This document shows positions 61,494 to 64,000 of a DNA stretch of 64,000 nucleotides, one piece after another. Source of the stretch: Rostratula benghalensis (Eukaryota; Chordata; Aves; Charadriiformes; Rostratulidae); assembly GCA_013399305.1 (NCBI GenBank), contig VXAI01000161.1:1214008-1278007 (forward strand). Direction: 5' to 3'. The position numbers were made by a program, and so were the translations under genes. Below the pieces are notes generated by a model. That model was not told the origin of the DNA. It did not search any database and worked only from the letters and a program-made list of their open reading frames with translations. How positions within the stretch are numbered: the stretch's first letter is position 1; every line of letters begins with the position of its first letter.

Positions 61494-61561
61494 ATCCAGG
61501 TTGGAAGGAGGTAATCTATACTGACCACATTCCCAGTGCAAGGTCAGCTATGAAGTCAGGG
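61494..61561 (-). mobile_element. Probable short CR1-type fragment
   Basis: 'ATCCAGGTTGGAAGGAGGTA' followed by 'GCAAGGTCAGCTATGAAGTC' resembles the tail and early 3' UTR of the same CR1-X/Y-like type as the element just upstream. It is short and diverged, so this is tentative. Confidence 0.45.
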
Positions 61562-62045
61562 TTTTAATTCCTTGGTCATCCATTATCACTGGCAGCAGAT
61601 GAAGAATTCAACCTCTTTTTTCAAAAAAAAAAAAAATCCATTTCTCCCTAACTCACATTTCATTACAGGATTCTAAGGAATGAAAATATTTCATTATGAA
61701 CATGGGAATTACAAGACAAGAGGGAGGGGTAGCCATCTGTAGTAGAACACGCTGCTCCTGTTTACATTCATCTCATCAGTTTGTTTACAGTGAACCCTCC
61801 TGAACCTTTCCTTGCTAGATAGGATGCCTTCCCTTTGTGTTAAGCAGGCTTATGCTTAAAGTCAGAATAAGCAGATGGAAAGAAAAGTTTTAACAACAAG
61901 AGGGCCCTTCCATTGTACTTATGATGACAAAACAGTACAGAGTGTCAGCAGAGAGTCTGCTGCCATCCACTACATTAGGTATGTTGCTGGTTTTCTTGAA
62001 TCCAGAGCAGGCTGTTTCTGAGCAACTCGAAACAAGCAGAAAAGA

Positions 62046-62081
<36 letters not shown>

Positions 62082-62439
62082 AACCAACCAAAAAACCAAC
62101 CTAGTCAACTGAGGACAAAATTCAAAAGAAGGCTTTCATTCCACATCTTCTCCTTTTTTATATAATAAATATAAAAGAGACAGACGACTTACAGCCTTGG
62201 TTCAGGGGTAGCTCACAAACACAATTCATCTCCTTCTCCACTTGCTGTTTTTCAGTCAGAAGCACTTTAGGCACAGGCAGGAAGTGAAATGAACAGGCAA
62301 TTACAATCTGCTTCTAGTTGGCTTCCTCAAACTTAAATTCAGCTGCAGCGGTTTCTGGGCTCTCCTTCTAGGCATTCATGAACTCCTAGGATTGCTAGAG
62401 GACCTCTGGCAGCTCTCTGAGGAACATCAAGGTTCCTGA
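61562..62439. other. Single-copy sequence with long poly-A, no identified gene
   Basis: No interspersed repeat is recognised. It contains the longest homopolymer of the window. Confidence 0.5.
62048..62078 (+). repeat. Poly-A homopolymer (A31)
   Basis: At 31 A this is the longest homopolymer in the window. The exact length is unreliable in draft sequence. Confidence 0.9.
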
Positions 62440-63199
62440 TACTGATGATGCCAGGAAAGGATAGCTGGAAGAGGCTGCATCTTCTTGCAAGCTCTAGCAT
62501 CTTCTTAAAAGATCTGGCAGCTGTTCTTGATCAAAGCCCTCATACAGAGATTAGGAAGGTTCCAGCACCTTTTCAGCAGGTACCAGAAGAGAGGCCTAGA
62601 GTGTTGAAGGTTGTGCAGAAGGTGGCCAAAAAATCTTTATATGTACCTATGCAGTGGCAGTGACATGACACAGGGCATGATCCCCACCAGTGACTGGAAC
62701 AACTACCCCGGTCACCCTCTTTGATGACTAAAGATTGCTTGGAGGAGACAGGATCCCCCTAACCAAGTGGAGCAAAATCATCTTTGCCAACAGGGTGACC
62801 AACCTGGTGAGGAGAGCTTTAAACTATGCCCAAGGGGGTCAGGAGAGATCATGGAATAGTGAGAGTTGAAAGGGACCTTAAAGATCATCGATGACAACAC
62901 CCAATAGAGCAAGGAAGTGCTGGATGGGGTTCTGTTTTACCTCATACAGGGACTCAAGTAAAGCATGCAGCATGATTTGGACAGGAGACACCTCAATCAG
63001 TGGAACTGGGATGAAGGGGCCACCCCAAATATATGCAGACTGAAATCAATAACGTTGTGGTGAGTGTCTGCTAACCAACCACCTGATCAAGAGAAAATAT
63101 GGGATTTTGTGGCCTTGTTTAGCCACCTGGAATAAGCCTCATGGACACAGGCCCTAATCCTCACGCAGACTTCAGCTAGCCTGGAGGGGACAAAACAGC
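62440..63199 (+). mobile_element. Probable 5' part of a long CR1-type LINE (non-coding leader / ORF1 region)
   Basis: This block leads without a break into the recognisable ORF2 remnant that follows. It contains phrases I associate with upstream CR1 sequence: 'CCAGTGACTGGAACAACTAC', 'AAGATTGCTTGGAGGAGACA', and 'GGTGAGGAGAGCTTTAAACT'. Assignment of the first ~250 bp is weak. A short foreign piece sits at 62850-62892. Confidence 0.5.
62850..62892 (-). mobile_element. Possible nested CR1 tail fragment
   Basis: 'ATCATGGAATAGTGAGAGTT' followed by 'GAAAGGGACCTTAAAGATCA' is the reverse complement of a CR1 3' end. It is embedded in plus-strand CR1-like sequence, which suggests a small nested insertion. 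Confidence 0.55.
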
Positions 63200-63745
63200 A
63201 GGGGACAAGCAATCAAGAATGTTTCAGGTGTGCACTGAAGATGACTTCCTGACAACCCAGTCAAAGAGGGGAGATGCTTCTGTTGGACCCTATACTTACA
63301 AACAGAAGACCTGATTGCGGGTGTGAAGGTTGGGGGCAGCCTTGGCTGCAGTGACCATGAGATGTAGAGTTCAGGATCCATGGAGAAGGGAACAAGGCAA
63401 ATAACAGGATCACAGCCCTGGAAATTCAGGGGAGCGGACTATGGCTTCTTCAGGGACCTGCTTGGGACAATCATATGAACTATGGCACTGGAAAGAAGGG
63501 TCTGGGAGAGTTGTTTGATTTTTCATGGATAACATCTTCCAAGCTCAAGAATAGTCCATCCCAATGTGCGGGAAGTCATCCAAAGTTGGCAAGGAGCTCC
63601 TGAAAAACTCAGCTATCAAAAAGAATAATAAAGGGTGGCAGCAGGGACAGGTGACTCAAGAGGAATACAGAGACACCATGCAGTGATGGGCTTAGGTACA
63701 CCAAAAACCCATCTGGAGCTAAATCTGGCAGGAAATCTCCAGGGT
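63200..63745 (+). pseudogene. Degraded CR1 ORF2: end of endonuclease domain and linker
   Basis: Pieces of the CR1 ORF2 protein can be read across shifting frames. 'VCTEDDFLTTQ' is followed by a variant of the TRRDALLDL segment and, after a frameshift near 63275, by 'LDPILTN'. After another shift comes 'VKVGGSLGCSDHEM', which contains the SDHE-type box at the end of the apurinic-like endonuclease domain. A stop codon (TAG) directly follows DHEM. Further on are remnants of the 'FRDLL', 'ALE' and 'QAQ' linker segments, and near 63710 'THLELNLAGNLQ'. At least two frameshifts and several stops make it non-functional. In an intact element the domain nicks the target DNA. Confidence 0.75.
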
Positions 63746-63799
63746 GGGCTCCTGGTATGTGCTAGAACGAGTATTTCCAGCAGACTGAGAGAGCTAATT

Positions 63800-63980
63800 T
63801 TTCTTCTTCACTCAGCAGGGGTGAAGCCACTGAGTGCTGGATCCAGTCCTGGAATTCCCAGTACAAGAGAGACACGGACATACCGGAGCAAGTCCATTTA
63901 AGGACCAAGAAGATGATTAAGGAACTGGAGCCTCTCTTCTGTGAGGAAAGACTGAGAGAGCTGGGATTCTTCAACCTGGA
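63800..63980 (+). mobile_element. CR1 LINE, ORF2 end joined directly after the linker remnant
   Basis: 'CACTCAGCAGGGGTGAAGCC' and 'TGCTGGATCCAGTCCTGGAA' correspond to the ORF2 C-terminus (YSALVRPHLE / CVQFWAP region). They are followed by 'AAGAAGATGATTAAGGAACT' and 'GACTGAGAGAGCTGGGATTC'. The element is cut by the window end. Sequence expected after 'CTGGAGAA' is replaced by a run of A (63982-63996). Confidence 0.85.
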
Positions 63981-64000
63981 GAAAAAAAAAAAAAAAGAAA

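Noticed and set aside
650..62078. Long poly-A runs as tails of processed pseudogenes or SINEs
   Set aside because: No retroposed body or target-site duplication is visible beside any of them. Simple homopolymers are the better explanation.
1..64000. Endogenous retrovirus, DNA transposon, CRISPR, phage or operon structure
   Set aside because: I saw no LTR pairs, gag/pol/env-like frames, transposase motifs, spaced direct repeats or bacterial gene organisation.

Overview
This window looks like nuclear DNA from a bird, probably intergenic or deep-intronic sequence from a draft assembly or BAC clone. The main evidence is the repeat content. Nearly every recognisable interspersed repeat is a CR1 non-LTR retrotransposon fragment with the avian 3' signature: an ATTCTRTG-type tail, 'TTGGAAGGGACC', and 'GGCTGCCCAGAGA'. 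Bases are AT-rich with short homopolymers, CpG is depleted, and there are no Alu, L1 or B-type SINEs. One N lies at 1394 and one gap at 17337-17431. The window starts exactly on a HindIII site (AAGCTT), which would fit a clone insert end. I found no rRNA, tRNA, CRISPR array or prokaryote-like operon, and no protein-coding gene that I can name with confidence. Layout: 1-4200 is single-copy sequence. 4200-5703 is a repeat cluster: a GC-rich element I cannot name, a plus-strand CR1, then a minus-strand CR1 that keeps the C-terminal end of ORF2. 5704-19490 is unique sequence with CR1 pieces at 8501, 13360, 14002, 15475 and 17432 and a purine microsatellite running into the gap. 19497-19730 is a much older fossil, two reverse-transcriptase blocks of an L2/CR1-superfamily LINE. 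24010 and 24916 are further CR1 pieces. From about 25.0 to 34.9 kb and from 35.2 to 44.96 kb I see no CR1, and these intervals hold the best regulatory-looking sequence: a GATA-site cluster near 37.9 kb and a CpG/homeodomain-motif block at 40.2-40.7 kb. 44.96-64.0 kb is again rich in CR1 (44962, 47166, 49988, 54192, 60102, 61034, 61494). It ends in a long degraded CR1 whose endonuclease-linker region is joined to the 3' end with the reverse transcriptase missing. The CR1 copies fall into several 3' types: 15475/34907/47166; 14002/24010/44962/54192; 8501/60102; 5011; and 61034/61494. They lie on both strands and are 5'-truncated, as expected from target-primed reverse transcription. They are fossils and do not work together as genes. 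A handful of short open stretches are flanked by good splice-site matches, such as minus 34402-34562, 30222-30257, 15226-15327, 48393-48571 and 140-224, and plus 55081-55157. I list them as exon candidates only. Decoy exons of this quality are common in vertebrate DNA, and none matches a family I recognise.
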